Of a DNA stretch of 64,000 nucleotides, positions 41,829-55,449 are shown piece by piece. Each line of letters begins with the position of its first letter. Position 1 is the stretch's first letter. Location: NCBI RefSeq assembly GCF_030272615.1, contig NC_081414.1, positions 339,182,502 to 339,246,501 of the forward strand, given 5' to 3'. Both the position numbers and the translations under genes were made by a program. A model generated the notes under the pieces. The model saw only the letters and a list, made by a program, of their open reading frames with translations. It searched no databases and had not been told where the DNA came from. Origin of the DNA: Cryptomeria japonica. Lineage: Eukaryota > Streptophyta > Pinopsida > Cupressales > Cupressaceae.

Positions 41829-43318
41829 TAATAACCTAATGATGAACGATAAGTACCAAACCGGTATTGAGAGGGGGGGTGAATTGGTACAGTCAAAAAC
41901 ACTTTCCAAAAATTGGCTAGATAGGAACCCCTACACTTAATACTATAGTCAAAAACACTTTCCAAAAATTGGTTAATCACATAGCTTTCTACTCGACTTA
42001 ATACTACACTTCCATTTCACCCTTATCCATGAATAGGTAATCAATCATCAGAAATATAATAACAGCTAGTTCAACATGATTTACCTTCAGACACAAATCA
42101 CTTAAACCATCACATGAAAACCACCACACATAACACATAGATTTTTCACGTGGAAACCCAACTAGAAAAACCACGGTGGGGATGAATACCCACAAGTTGT
42201 TTTTGAACTCTTTAGAAGTCCGTTTTGTTAGGAGCTTAGTCCAATTAAAGACTATTACAACAGGTTTTGTTAGGAACCGATCCTGTTAGGGATCACTTGG
42301 TTAAGGGATAGCTAAATACTCGGTTAAGGGTTAAACCCTGTTAGAGGTTACCTTGTTAGAGGATTTCAAGAACTCAATGAATTTGAGTCGCCCTCTTAAA
42401 GGATTTACAAAAAGCTTGTTAAAACTACCTAGTTAAGGGATTTTCCAACTGTTGAAGTGATTAAAGATCAATAGGTATTACAATGATCTAATAATAGCAC
42501 TCAATACCAATGTAGATTTGCTTCAGTTCCTTCCTTCTACACACACACTATGCAGGAATCAATCCTCTTATCTCATCTGGTCTAGCAAGAATCATGTATC
42601 TCTACACTTAGATACACACACACCATTTGCCAACAACCTCAGCATGAAACACAATGTCGACCTTATAGGAAACAAATAGGTCGGTAGCATAAATCCAAAA
42701 CCCTAAACATTTAGGTTAAGCAATTGAATGGTTCAATCTTGAACCATTGAACACTTTGCATTTGAATACAATGGTCTTGAATAGATCTCAAGACATTCTC
42801 CATCATTCATTCTTCACCACTTCATGGAGGCAGTAACTCATCACGTGCTCTCCACCGTTTACAGGGACTTTGCACATTCTTGAGATAGATAGGATCAATC
42901 TCCTTCATGCAAGATCCTTCACGTCCACAAGGCTGATGTGGCAATATGATCTGATCTTCATTATAATGCTAACCCATCCCATGATGTCATCAGTTGAATC
43001 ACATAGGTTTGGAACACTTCAACCGAAAACCCCGAAGCTAAGACTCCCAACCAGTAATCCTACCACATTCATGTACCAGTTCACATTTCATCATATCAGT
43101 TCACTTGGACAAACATACCGCTTCACCTATTGCTCATTTACTAGTTTACACCACCATACTGGTTCTCTTTGCTAGAATCTTAGCTCCAATATACCGGTTC
43201 ACTTCTTTGCACATATACCGGTTCACTTTTTAGCATATTGTCGGTTCACTCTCCTGTATATTGACATCAATGACAACATAATATCATCATGTCAACATAC
43301 TCTACACAAATGCCAACA
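41829..43318 (-). repeat. Element B 3' LTR
   Basis: It starts TAATAACCTAATGATG (TG mutated to TA) and ends CAAATGCCAACA, about 1490 bp. It aligns with the 5' LTR except for deletions near its start. It contains a block where TTAGG and TTAAGGGAT units recur (GGTTAAGG, TGTTAGGA) around 42225-42440. Confidence 0.88.
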
Positions 43319-43553
43319 ATCTCCCCCTTTGTCATTGATGGCAATATACAAAGATATCACTTAGCATCACATCTTCTACTACAAATATCTTCTCTACTTC
43401 ACATCTGCTCCCCCTTTGACAACAATGCCAAAGTGGAGGCACAAGTTTTCTTGTTCCACTATGCTATTTCCCCTAAGGAGTAGCATCCTTCAACACATCA
43501 ATCCTAAAAAATATTGGACACTGCAATACCTGAGTGATGTGGAGCACATACTT

Positions 43554-46500
43554 TTAGTTCACCTCTTGAAGGGGCAACACCCCTAATTCACCTCTCAAAT
43601 AGGTAAATATAGCCTTTGGTAGAGGCTTGGTGAATATGTCTACTAACTGCTCCTTACTGAAAACATGTTACAATACAACCTCCTTGTTCTGAACCTTCTC
43701 CCTCAAGAAATGATACTTGAGCTCAAAGTGCTTGGTTCTAGCATGCAAAACCGGATTCTTGGAAATGTTAATTGCACTTGTATTGTCGTAAAATATGCTT
43801 ACTAGTTCAGATATAGGAACTTTGAAGCCATTCAATACATGCTTCATCCAAATAGTCTAGGTGTAGTTCATAAAAGCTGCAACATACTTTGCTTCTGCTA
43901 TAGACTGAGAGATACAACTCTGCTTTTTACTCATCCATGAAACCATTCTACCACCGAGGAAGAATGCACCACCGGTTTTCTCTTTCGGTCATCTACATTA
44001 CCAGCCCAATCAGCATCTGTGAACACTTTCAAGTTGAAATCTTTATTGTATGGATACCATAACCCATAGTCAACTGTTCCCTTTAGATATCTAAGAATCC
44101 GCTTGACTGCTACCAAGTGGGATTCTCTTGGACTTTGCTAAAACCTAGCAGTAATACCCATTGCATGTGCAATGTCTGATCTGCTATGCACTACATAATG
44201 CAACTCACCAATCATTGATCGGTAATCCTTCTCATTTACCAATGTCGAGTCATCCTCTTTTGATAATTTACAACTAGTCACCATTGGTGTACCAACTGGT
44301 TTACTGTCTTCCATGCCAAAGGTCTTCAACACCTCTTTGACATACTTGGACTGAGTAATAAAGATTCCTTCTTTCATTTGTTGAATCTGTAGTCTAATGA
44401 AGAACTTAATTTCCCCTATGAGTGACATCTCAAACTCCTTTTTCATCTCACCTACAAAATCATGACTCATCTTATCATTTCCTCCAGGGATGATGTCATC
44501 AACAAATACTTCATAGATCAAAATCTGATTTCCTTTTTATTTCAAATAGATATTGCTATCTTCACTTGTTCTTTCAAATCCAATCTTCACAAGATGGGAG
44601 TGCAAGCATTCATACCATGCTCTAGGTGCCTTCTTTATTCCATACAAGGCTTTATGTAGCCTACACACCATGTCATTGTCTTCTGATAGGGCAAACCCAT
44701 CTGGTTGCTCTATATACACCTCCTCTTCAAGTATTCCATTTAGGAATGCAAATTTTACATCCATTTGGTATACCTTGAATCCTTTAAAAGCTGCATATGC
44801 AAGAAGCATACACACTCCTTCCAGTCTTGCTACTGGAGCAAAGGTTTCTCCATAGTTTCTCCTTCTTCTTGGGCATATCCTTTACACACTAGTCTGGCTT
44901 TGTTCCTTACCACTGTGCCATCCTCATTTAGCTTGTTTCTGAAAACCCATTTGGTTCCAATGACATTTTTATGCTCCGATCTGGGTACCAAAGACCATGT
45001 ATCATTCTTCTCTATCTGGTCAAGTTCCTCCTCCATTGTCTTGATCCATTCTTCATCTTTATGTGCCTCTTTGAATGATTTAGGCTCAAATTCAGAGATC
45101 ATACATGAGCTTTCTCTCACCTTTCTTCTTGTAAGAATTCCTGCATCTTTGTCTCCTATGATTTACTTTGGATCATCATTGAGTTTGACATATCTAGGCA
45201 TGTTCTTAAGAGATTCCTCTTGCTTTTCTTCTTCATCCCCATCTTCATCAGCATCAGCATCCACCGATGTAGGAGCACAATTACTGGTACTAGGCTGATT
45301 TGCAACTAGTTCCCAGAAGGTTACTACCAGTTCATCTCCTACTTGCTCACTGTCAGTTTCCTCAAGTTTCCCAGAGTTTTCACTAGCCCTAACATTGATG
45401 CTTTCAACAATTCTCTGAGTCCTATTGTTAAAACATTTGAGATCTTTACTCTTGGTGGAATATTCTAAGAATATTCCTTCATCACATTTTGCATCAAACT
45501 TGCTATGATGTTCACTCCTCTTGATATAACTTTTGCTACCAAACATTCTAAAGTAGCTTACCACTGGTGTCTTACCAGTCCAGTACTCATAAGGAGTCTT
45601 ATCCTTTCCCTTTTTGATGAGTACCCAGTTCATTATGTAGACTGCAGTGCTCACTACTTCTCTCCAAAAGGTGTGAGCAAATTTTCCTTGGATCAATGTG
45701 GTTCTAGCCACTTCAACCATAGTTCAGTTGTTTCTTTCTACTAAGCCATTTTTCTATGGAGTCCGGGGGTCAGACAGTTGCCTCTTGATGCCATTCTCTT
45801 CACAATATTTGTTGAATTCACCAGAAGTGAATTCCCCTCCTTGATCAATTCTAAGGCATTTGATTCTTCTACCTTTTTCCTTTTCTACCAATGCTCTGAA
45901 AGCTTTGAACTTTTCAAAGGCTTCAAACTTATCCTTCAAGAATGTGACCCACATCATTCTTGAGCAATCATCTGTAAGAATCATAAAATACCTATCTCCC
46001 TGCACACTCCTAGTTTTCATAGGACAAAACAAATTAGTATGCACAAGATCAAGTAAGTTGTTAGCAATGAAAGATTTACCTTTGAAGGTTGAGGAAGACA
46101 TTTTCCCTAGTTGACATTCTCTGCACAAAGGATTTTCCAGTTCACTTAGCATTGGCAGTCCTCTAACTACCTTGATCTTACTGGCCTTTATTAGGTTATC
46201 AAAGTTTACATGGTAGAGTCTCCTATGCCATATCCAACTATCATCAAACTTAGCCATAAGACATGTACTTATATTTGCATTTAGCTGAAACAAGTTACCT
46301 TTGGTCTTCATACCGGTGGCCACCAATTCACTATTCTTTCCTTTGATTCTGCATACTCCATTTTTGAATTTCAGAGTGAGTCCACTGTCATTCAGTTGGG
46401 CAACACTCAATAGATTGTGTCTGAGACCTTCCACCCAATACACATTGTTAGCACTACTCTTTCCATTTAGAGAGATGGACCCTCTTCCTCTAACCATACA

Positions 46501-47643
46501 TGGCACATCATTACCAAAGTGAACCACACCGCCATCATATTCTTCCAAAGATAGAAACTTGCTCCGGTCACCAGTCATATGGTGAGAACAGCCATTGTCA
46601 ATAATCCACTCATTGGAATTATCAAAGCAGGAGATAAGAGCCTTCTTGTCTGACACATCTTCTTTTACTGCAACAAACACAATATCTCCATTTTCTTCAT
46701 CTCCTAATTCCTCATCTATGACACCTTCATCAAGTGCTACAAAATAGTTTCTCATGTTTCCTCCTTTGAATTTCTTGAACCTTTCCGATTTGTCCTTGTT
46801 GTCACCATTAAGACAGTTTATAGCAATATGTCCTATCCAGTTACAAGAAAAGCATTTCAAAGGGAGCTTACCTCTGTATTTATGGGTTCCCTTAGGAAGT
46901 CTCTTAGCAAGAAGAGCTTAAAATTCCATAAGAATCTCCTCATCATCCATTTCTCTACTTTGTCTTGGTTCACCGCTGGTGCTTGCTTCTTTTCCTTTTC
47001 TGGATGGTGTAGCAGAAGCTCTAAAAGATGATTCAGTCTTTTGAATACTACCATCAAAAATATTTAGCTCATAGGCTGTCAACTTTGCAATGATGGAGTC
47101 TAGGGATACCCTACTCTTGTCTATTGATCTCAACTCCTGAATAGAAACAACCCTTATTGCATAGACCAGTAATAAGGACCTCAGGACTTTACTAATAATA
47201 GTAGAGTCTTCCATTTTTCCTCTTGCACTCTTGATGTCTCCAACAATAGTCTTAATTCTTATTCCATATTGCTGAATGGTCTCACCTTCAACCATCAATA
47301 TGTCTTCAAACTTCCCTCTAAGTCTTTCTTCCTTAGCTTGTTTTACATGCTCATCACCACCATAGATATTCTCAAGAGTATCCCAAACTTCTTTGGGATG
47401 ATCTTTATCCTCGACATCAATAAACTCAATGTTAGATAAGTTGTTGATTAGGGCTTCCATGACTTACCCATTCTCCTGTATCTCTCTCTTTTGATCATCG
47501 GTGAGAGTACCGGTAGGAATAAAAAAAGCATTCTCAACATAGCTCGAGTGTTGAGCACCCATGCTTCTAATTTAAATCTTCATTCTATCCTTCCATATTT
47601 TAAAGTTATCTCTATTGAACTTTGAACCTTCCCTCTTCATCAT
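43554..47643 (-). pseudogene. Element B gag-pol polyprotein (copia), decayed
   Basis: Coding runs from ATG at 47643 to a stop at 43554-43556. Gag (47460-46918) has LRGKFEDILMVEGETIQQYG. A complete CCHC knuckle CFSCNWIGHIAINC lies near 46850. Protease reads IIDNGCSHHMT (Asn for Ser in DSG). Integrase has a His-Cys region (46250-46100), but the first catalytic Asp is lost (LVHTNLF), while IDQGGEFTS and NGLVERNN are kept. RT (45120-44140) shows [30 protein letters not shown], and VFVDDIIPGGND. RNase H (44116-43554) begins VFTDADWAGNVDDRK. Stops and frameshifts separate the blocks, so it is inactive. Confidence 0.9.
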
Positions 47644-47700
47644 TACAATAGGATTTCTCCCACAAGAAGTTAAGCTTACAACACATAGTACCTGGAGGAT

Positions 47701-47714
47701 GCTCTGATACCAAT
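47701..47714 (-). other. Element B primer binding site
   Basis: The minus strand reads ATTGGTATCAGAGC directly inside the 5' LTR, the initiator-Met tRNA primer site of Ty1/copia. Confidence 0.87.
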
Positions 47715-49257
47715 TGATAACTTAATGATGAAGTGTAAGTACCAAACTGGTACTGAGAGGGGGGGGTGAATCAGTACAGTTAAAAACACTTTCCAAAAAC
47801 TGGTTAGATAGAAACCCCTGCAAATGATTGGCAAACAGTAACACCAGTATGAAACATAGTACAATCGATAAAGCTAAGAATGACTATGAGAAGAATTAAC
47901 CAGTTATCACTTAGCTTTCTACTCAACTTAATACTACACTTCCATTTCACCCTTATCTATGAACAGGTAATCAATCATCAAAAATATAATATCAGCTAGT
48001 TCAACATGATTTACCTTCAGACACAAATCACTTAAACCATCACATGAAAACCACCACACATAACACACACAGATTTTTCATGTGGAAATCCAACTGGGAA
48101 AAACCACAGTGGGGATGAATACCCACAAGCTGTTTTTGAACTCTTTAGAAGTCCGCTCTGTTAGGAGCTTAGTCTGGTTAAAGAGTGTTACAACAGGTCC
48201 TGTTAGGAACTGATCAGGGATCACCCAGTTAAGGGATATCTAAATACCTGGTTAAGGGTTAAACCCTGTTAGAGGTTACCTTGTTAGAGGATTTCAAGAA
48301 CTCAATTAATTTGAGTCACCCTATTAAAGGATTTACAACAAGTTGGTTAAAGCTACCCGATTAAGGGATTTTTCAACTATTGAAGTGATCAGAAATCAAT
48401 AGGTATTACAATGATCTAATAGTAGCACTCAATGCCAATGAAGATCCACTTCAGTTCCTTCCCTCTACACACATACTATGTAGGAATCAATCCTCTTATC
48501 TCATCTGGTCTGGAAAGAATCACGTATCTTTGCACTTAGATACACACACACCATTTGCCAACCACCTTTGCATGAAACACAACATCGACCTTATAGGAAA
48601 TAGATAGGTTGGTAGCATAAACCCCAAACCCTACACATTTAGGTTAAGCAATTGAACAATTCAATCCTGACCATTGAACACTTTGCATTGGAATACAATG
48701 GTCTTGAACAGATCTCAAGACATTCTCCATCATTCATTCTTCACCGCTTCATGGAGGCAGTAACCCATCACATGCTCTCCATTGTTTACAAGGACTTTGC
48801 ACATTCCTGAGATAGATAGGATCAATCTCCTTCATGCAAGATCCTCACGTGCATAAGGATGACGTGGCAACATGATCTGATCTTCATTATAATGCTAACC
48901 CATCCCACGATGTCATCGGTTGAATCACATAGGCTTGGAACGCTTCAACCGGAAACCCCAAAGCTAAGACTACCAACCGATAGTCCTACCACATTCATGT
49001 ATTGGTTCACATTTCATCATACCGGTTTGCCTTGGACAAACAAACCACTTCACCTATTGCTCATATACCATTTTACACCACCATACCGATTCTCTTTGCC
49101 AGTAGCTTAGCTCCAATATACCAGTTCACCACATTATACCAGTTCACCACATTATACCAGTTCTCTTTTCAACATATTGCTGGTTCACTCTCCTGTATAT
49201 TGACATCAATGACAACATAATATCATCATGTCAACATACTCTGCACAAATGCCAACA
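47715..49257 (-). repeat. Element B 5' LTR
   Basis: It starts TGATAACTTAATGATG and ends CAAATGCCAACA, 1543 bp. Near 49130-49160 a short tandem repeat of TACCAGTTCACCACATTA occurs. The duplication CTGCC follows, then element A resumes. Confidence 0.88.
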
Positions 49258-49262
49258 CTGCC

Positions 49263-51439
49263 AACCTTCTTCTTGTCATCATTCCTTTATTTTTGTCTCC
49301 AATGATCTGATCTTCAAAATGATTCAACCTTACAAACCTAGGAGTCTTTTGGTTTTTGATTCCTCTATTCTGATACTGTCAGAGTAACTGGCTCAATATT
49401 ATGTTTTGTTATAGGTGATACCAGTTCAGTTATGATCATTTCCACTGTTGGTTCTCTCTTGTAAGTTCTGATTTGACATTTGTTCTGCTCATCCACTTTG
49501 ACATTTGTGCTCTCCATGATTCTCTGCAATCTTTTGTTGTAACATCTATATACTTTTCTTTCATTAGAATAACCAAGAAATATTCCTTCATCACATCTAG
49601 GATCAAACTTTCCAATGGAATCATCTCTTTTAATATAACATTTACTGCCAAAGATTTTGGAATACTAAAATGTTAGTTTATAACCAAACCATAACTCATA
49701 AGGTGTCTTATTGGTATCTCCTTTGATATGATATTATTGAATGTGTATATTGACATGCTTACAACTTCTCTCCAATAGATATGAGGTAGATTAGCTTCCA
49801 TCATCATGGTTCTAGTTGCATCCAAGATAGTTATGCTCTTCCTTTTCACAACTCCATTCTGCTGAGGTGTTTGAGGTGCAGACAATTGTCTCATTATCCC
49901 ATTCTTCTCACAATAACTGTTAAATTCATTGGATGTGAATTCTCCACCCTAAAATGACCTTAAACATTTAATCTTGAATCCTGTCTCTTTCTCAACTTTA
50001 GCTTTAAATATTTTAAAATTTGCAAATGCTTCAGACTTCTCCCTTAGAAAAGTAACCCACATCATTCTAGAATAATCATTAATGATTAACATTGAATATC
50101 AATCACCTTGAAAACTTTTGATTCTAGCTAGACCAAAAAAATTAGTATGAATAGATCAAGAACATCATTAGATTTGTCTTGTATACTCTTAAAATAAATC
50201 CTAACTTTCTTTCTCATTTGACATTCCTTACATACAGGATTATAGGGCTTTACAATCTTAAGTATATCCCTAACTGCCTTTGTAGAATTGATCTTCACAA
50301 TGAAATCAAAATTCACATGACACAACCTCTTATGTCATAGCCAACTCTCATCAATTTGTGCAATCAAGCATGTCTTCTCACCAGAGTTCAAGTGAAATAT
50401 ATTACCTTTAGTCTATGTACCAATTGCAATTTCCAAACCAAATCTGTTGATAATCTTGCATTTTCCATCCTTGAACTGTAACTGAAATCCCTTATCCACC
50501 AATTGTCCTACACTCAAAATATTATGCCTTAAACCTTCAACATAATAAACATTATTAGTTTTATGCTTACCATCCAATAATATTGTTCCTTTTCCTTTAA
50601 TCATACACGCTTTGTCATCTCCAAATCTAACCAGACCACCATCAAATTCTTGCATAGATAAGAACTTCATTTTATCTCCAGTCATATGATGTGAACATCC
50701 ACTATCGATTACCCATTCATCCCTGACTTTAATTTTGGGAGCAAGGGCCTTTTCTTTAGCTACCAGATCATCTTCCTTGATAGCCAAAAATACCCATTCC
50801 TTTCCATTTCCAGATCCACTAGTCTAATCTTGTGTTGGTTCATCATCAGAATCAGTCACACCTTCATCATCTGCATAGTAGCATGATTTATCTTTGTTTT
50901 TCCTATAGTTATGCTTGTTTTGATAATCATGGTTAGGCCTAAAAGATGTTCTAGCTCTTTCTTCAAATATTTAATTCGTTTGAGGACATCTAGATGCAAA
51001 ATGACCTATCTTACTACATGTAAAGCATTTAAAAGGTGATTTTCCTTCATACTTACTTTTTGTCGGTCCTTTAGGTACTCTTCTAGAAAATAAGGCTTCA
51101 AGTTGCTCAAACTCTTCATATTCTTTCTTCATATCCTCTAGTTCATTTTCATATAATTCTTTCCAATCACTCTTGCTAGTATATGATGTAGATGCATGAA
51201 AAATAGGTTCAGATTTAACAGCTCCATATGTAGATAATTTCCCAACCAAGGTATCCCTATTAACAAAAGTGTTTTCCATAGTGCTAAGCTCATTAATTGC
51301 AGTAGCCTTCATCTTATAAGCTGATGGCAAAGCTCTCAGTACTTTAGAAACTATTCATCTTCGATCAAAGATCCACCACAACATTGAATTCCCAAAACAA
51401 TTGCATTCACTAGATCTCCATAAAAGCAAGAATCCTTTC
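49263..51439 (-). pseudogene. Element A, right part: gag-PR-INT fragment
   Basis: This is the continuation of element A beyond B. In protein order it has the end of Gag (51330 leftwards, SAYKMKATAINEL), an intact CCHC knuckle CFTCSKIGHFASRC (near 51010), protease VIDSGCSHHMTGDKMKF with a normal DSG (near 50690), the GAG-pre-integrase region, and integrase (50325-49436). Integrase shows RQLSAPQTPQQNGVVKRKS, where Glu of the usual VVERN is replaced by Lys. Several stops are present. The Gag start is missing: the fragment is cut at 51439 by the LTR of element C, and the 5' end of A should lie to the right of the window. Confidence 0.85.
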
Positions 51440-52479
51440 TGTTAGGTCCTGGAGGCAACTATGAGGGGGGGGTGAATCAGTTGTCTAATATAATTTAAAC
51501 CAAAAACAACTTAACCAAGTTATCACTTAATACCGATGAACTAGTCTGTTATACCAATGCATAGTTTTAACAGATAAATGCAATACCAGTAAAGATTAAT
51601 GCATGAAATAAAAAGACAAAGTCATCCACAACACATAACACCAATATTTGTATGTGGAAACCCTGTAAGGGGAAAACCATAGTGGTAAACCTTACCCACA
51701 ATCAGATGATACTACTGTAGATAGTAAGTGTACATAAATGGGGTTTGCACATGCAGAAAGGCCAAGCGCCTAGAGTTGACTGCTCAATCACAAATGGGAG
51801 TCACACTAACTACAATTGGATGGTTAAATCCAATAAAAATGTACTATACAAAAGAGCATCTTCATATACTGGATTCAGTACTGGTGTAGTTCTGATATTC
51901 TTTCATACAAGCCTTGCTTCACCTTCAAATGATGTCTTCATGTATAGCTCTGCTTAATCTTGCATATACCTTCACACTTATCCTTTTCACATTTTTCACA
52001 CCCTTGATCTTAAATAAGATCTTACATTTATACCATAACCTAAGACTAATTTTAGTAGGTCGGCTCTACAAGATATTACAATAAAATCATTTTACAAACA
52101 ATACATTATCTGATGCAATAACTGATTGAGCATGTTAGCTTAATGCATTTACAACAACAATTAATCATCTCCATAGCATGCCATGTTGTTCTGGAAAAGA
52201 TAAACCTGTTGGTGTAACCTTGGACCTATTTGCCGGTAACAGTAAATATGCAATATGAATATGTCAATAAACAATTTGCCAAGATAAGATGTCCAAACAA
52301 TGTCTTTGACATTACCATGCTATACAAAGTGCTGGTGATCATTATTTCCTGTCGGTGTACCATAAACCAATGATTGTGCAAAAGTCACTTGCTTGCCGGT
52401 AAATGTTGCTGGATCTCCAAAGTGCTAGAGTTTTAGTAGGTGTTGACATCAATGACAAAACCATACCAAAATACCAACA
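51440..52479 (-). repeat. Element C 3' LTR
   Basis: It starts TGTTAGGTCCTGGAGGC and ends ATACCAACA, 1040 bp, with polypurine complement TCTCCCCCTTTGGCATTGA right after it. It is of the same family as the LTRs of D and solo LTR G. The left flank ends ATCCTTTC, interrupting element A. The matching duplication would be outside the window. Confidence 0.9.
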
Positions 52480-52845
52480 ATCTCCCCCTTTGGCATTGAT
52501 GGCAACACAAGATGGAAAAACCATCAAAGTGCCAAAATAGAAATGCCAAATACAAAAACCAACAATCTCCCTAAAGTAACAATCTCTCCCCCTGAGAGTA
52601 ACATGGGTTTCCTTATAATTTTCTGTACCAATTTCTTCTCAAAAGATAATGTTTTTCCATAGATATCTCTCCCCCTTTGACATCAAATGCCAGAGTTACA
52701 ACAAAACCAAGTTCAGATACCAAATACTAATCAATTTCATTATACCAACTACTCCCCCTTAGAAGTAGCTTCCTCATCAAAGCCGGAGTAAAATATTTCT
52801 TTGTTAATTCCACTGGTTGATGACAGACATCAACTCACTAAGTTT
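52480..52845. other. Element C 3' untranslated region
   Basis: This lies between RNase H coding and the 3' LTR. It has the PPT complement at 52481-52500 and further CT-rich copies near 52589, 52669 and 52745 (CTCCCCCTTTGACATCA type). No coding signal was seen. The same layout occurs in D at 60706-61072. Confidence 0.6.
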
Positions 52846-55449
52846 TTACCAGTGGGGGTATAACCCCAAGCTTCTAAGATATTCAAAAGTTTCCTTAGGT
52901 AGAGGTTTAGTGAAAATATTTGCAAGCTGCTCTTTAGTATTCACATAAACCAGTTTTATTTCTTTTGCTTCAACTTTCTCCCTTAGAAAATTCAATTTGA
53001 TTGAAACATGTTTTGTTTTAGAATGTAATACCAGATTCTTAGATATATCAATTGTTGTTGTGTTGTCACAATAGATAGTTATAGGTTCCTTGCATTTTAC
53101 CTTTAAATCTTTCAACATTTGTTTAAGCCATAGTACCTATGTACAGTTAGTTGTTGTTGCAACATATTCTGATTCTGCTGTTGATAAATATGTACAACTT
53201 TGTTTCTTACTTAACCAAGAAACTAGTCTACTTCCAAGAAAAAATGCTCTGCCAGTGGTGCTTTTTCTATCATCAATGTCTCTTGCCCAATTTGCATTTG
53301 TGTATGCACATAGATCAAAGTTTTCATCTCTAGGATACCATAATCCAAGATTTGTAGTGCCTTGTAAGTACTGAAAAATCCTTTTTACTACTGATTCATG
53401 ATTTTCTCTAGGATTACTCTAAAATCTTGAAACAATACATACTACATTCATGATATCAGGTCTAGTTTGTGTCAAATACAGTACACCTCCTATCATAGAT
53501 TTGTACCTAGTTGGATTCACAGGTGTAGATTCATCCCTTAAGGATAGTTTGTCATTTGTAGTTATAGGTGTGCTTACTAGTTTAGAGTTTTCCATCCCAA
53601 ATTTCTTAAGTGACTCTTTTAAGTATTTTGATTGACTTAAGAATATACCTTTATCAGTTTGTGATATCTACAATCCTAAAAAGAATCTTATTTCACCAAT
53701 CATAGACATTTCAAATTCTTGCTGCATTTTAATAGAAAAGTCCTTATACAATCCATCTTCTCCTCCAAAAACTATATCATCAACAAAAACTTCAATAGCC
53801 AAGGTGTCATCATTAGTCACTTTATAGTATAAGTTACTATCAGCATTAACTTTAGAAAAACCAATCTTCAAAAGATACTTATCCAATCTTGCATACCAAG
53901 CTCTTGGAGCTTACTTCAATCCATACAAAGCTTTCCTTAACCTGTAAACCATATCTTTGTCATCTGTCAAAGAAAATCCATCAGGTTGTTCAATGTAAAC
54001 TTCCTCTTCAAGATCTCCATTTAGAAATGCACATTTAATATCCATCTGATATACTTTGTAGTTCTTATGTGCTGCAAAAGCCAAAGATAATTTATCTACC
54101 TCAATTCTAGCTACTGGTGCAAAGGTTTCATTATAATCAATTCCTTCTTTCTGAGAATATCCCTTACACACTAGTCTTGCTTTATTTCTGATAACCTTAC
54201 CATCTTCATTAAGTTTGTTTCTGAATACCCATTTGGTTCCAATTACATTTTTATCTTTAGGCTGGGGAACTAATGTCCAAGTATTGTTTTTCTTGATTTG
54301 TTCTAATTCTTCTTCTATAGCTTTAGTCCAATACTTATCTTCACATGCCTCATTAACTGATGATGGTTCAATTTGAGAAATAAGACATACCTCTTCATTT
54401 GCCAATCTTCCTCTTGTCATAACTCCTTTATGCTTATTTCTAATTATCAGATCTTCAGAATGATTCAGTCTTACATACCAGGGTGTCTTTGTTTGTTGTT
54501 GTTCCTCAGTCACAGTGGAATTTTCAGATGATACTGGTGTAACTAGATCTTAACTCTGTACTGGTGGATTCAGTGTATGTTCATTTATAATTTTTGTTGC
54601 CGGTTCAGAATCTATGTACCTTGAAGTTCCTCTGAATTGTTCATCAATTTTCACATTTGTACTCTCAACAATTTTCTACAATCTCTTGTTAAAACATCTA
54701 TATGCTTTACTCTTAGATGAATAACCTAAAAATATTCCTTCATCACTTCTAGGATCAAATTTCCCAATGTACTCATCTCTTCTAATGTAACATTTACTTC
54801 TAAATATTCTGAAATATTTAAGAGTAGGAGTAATACCAAACCATAGTTCATGAGGGGTCTTACCGGTTTCACCTTTGATGTGAACTTTGTTGAATGTATA
54901 GACCATTGTGCTTACTACCTCTCTCCAATATACATGTGGCAAGTTTGCTTCAGATAACATACTTCTGGATGCATCCAAGATAGTTTTGTTTTTCCTTTCA
55001 ACAACTCCATTTTGCTATGGTGTCCAAGGTGCTGATAGTTGTCTTCTGATTCCATTCACTTCATAGAATGCATTAAACTCCTTAGATGTAAATTCTCCTC
55101 CTTGACCTGATCTTAAACATTTGATTTTCTTACCGGTTCCATTTTCAACCATTTCTTTGAACAATTTAAACTTTCCAAGTGCTTCTGATTTCTCTTTGAG
55201 AAAAGTAACCCAGCACATTCTAGAATAATCATCAATGATTAGCATGAAATATCTATCACCTTGTAAGCTTTTAGTTCTAGCTAGACCACATAAATTAGTA
55301 TGAATTAAATCAAGAGCATTATTGGATTTTTCTGGAATTCTTTTGAAACTAGCTCTAGCTTGTTTTCCAAATTGACATTCCTTATATATTGTATTGTGAG
55401 GTTTGATGATTTTAGGTAAATTTCTAACTACCTTAGTAGTACTAATCTT
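52846..55449 (-). pseudogene. Element C INT, RT and RNase H part
   Basis: In protein order the fragment starts with the end of GAG-pre-integrase, then integrase (55300-54676), where the second catalytic Asp is replaced (RSGQGGEFTS) and the frame is broken before NGVVER. RT (54513-53668) has [54 protein letters not shown] and VFVDDIVFGGEDG. RNase H (53118-52846) has YCDNTTTIDISKNLVLHSK and a frameshifted C-terminus. It is cut at 55449 by element D, and its 5' portion continues at 62134. Confidence 0.9.

Larger units (their letters stand above)
41829..49257 (-). mobile_element. Element B: Ty1/copia element inserted in element A
   Basis: LTRs at 41829-43318 and 47715-49257 are flanked by the 5-bp duplication CTGCC (41824-41828 and 49258-49262). 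An initiator-Met primer site lies at 47701-47714 and a polypurine complement TCTCCCCCTTTGTCATTGA at 43320-43338. The internal region holds gag, PR, INT, RT and RNase H in copia order on the minus strand. It is complete in structure but carries stops and altered catalytic residues. Confidence 0.93.

Noticed and set aside
44553-45298. Plus-strand frames opposite element B RT
   Set aside because: The minus strand encodes clear RT motifs over the same interval; the plus-strand products are Ser/Leu-rich shadows.
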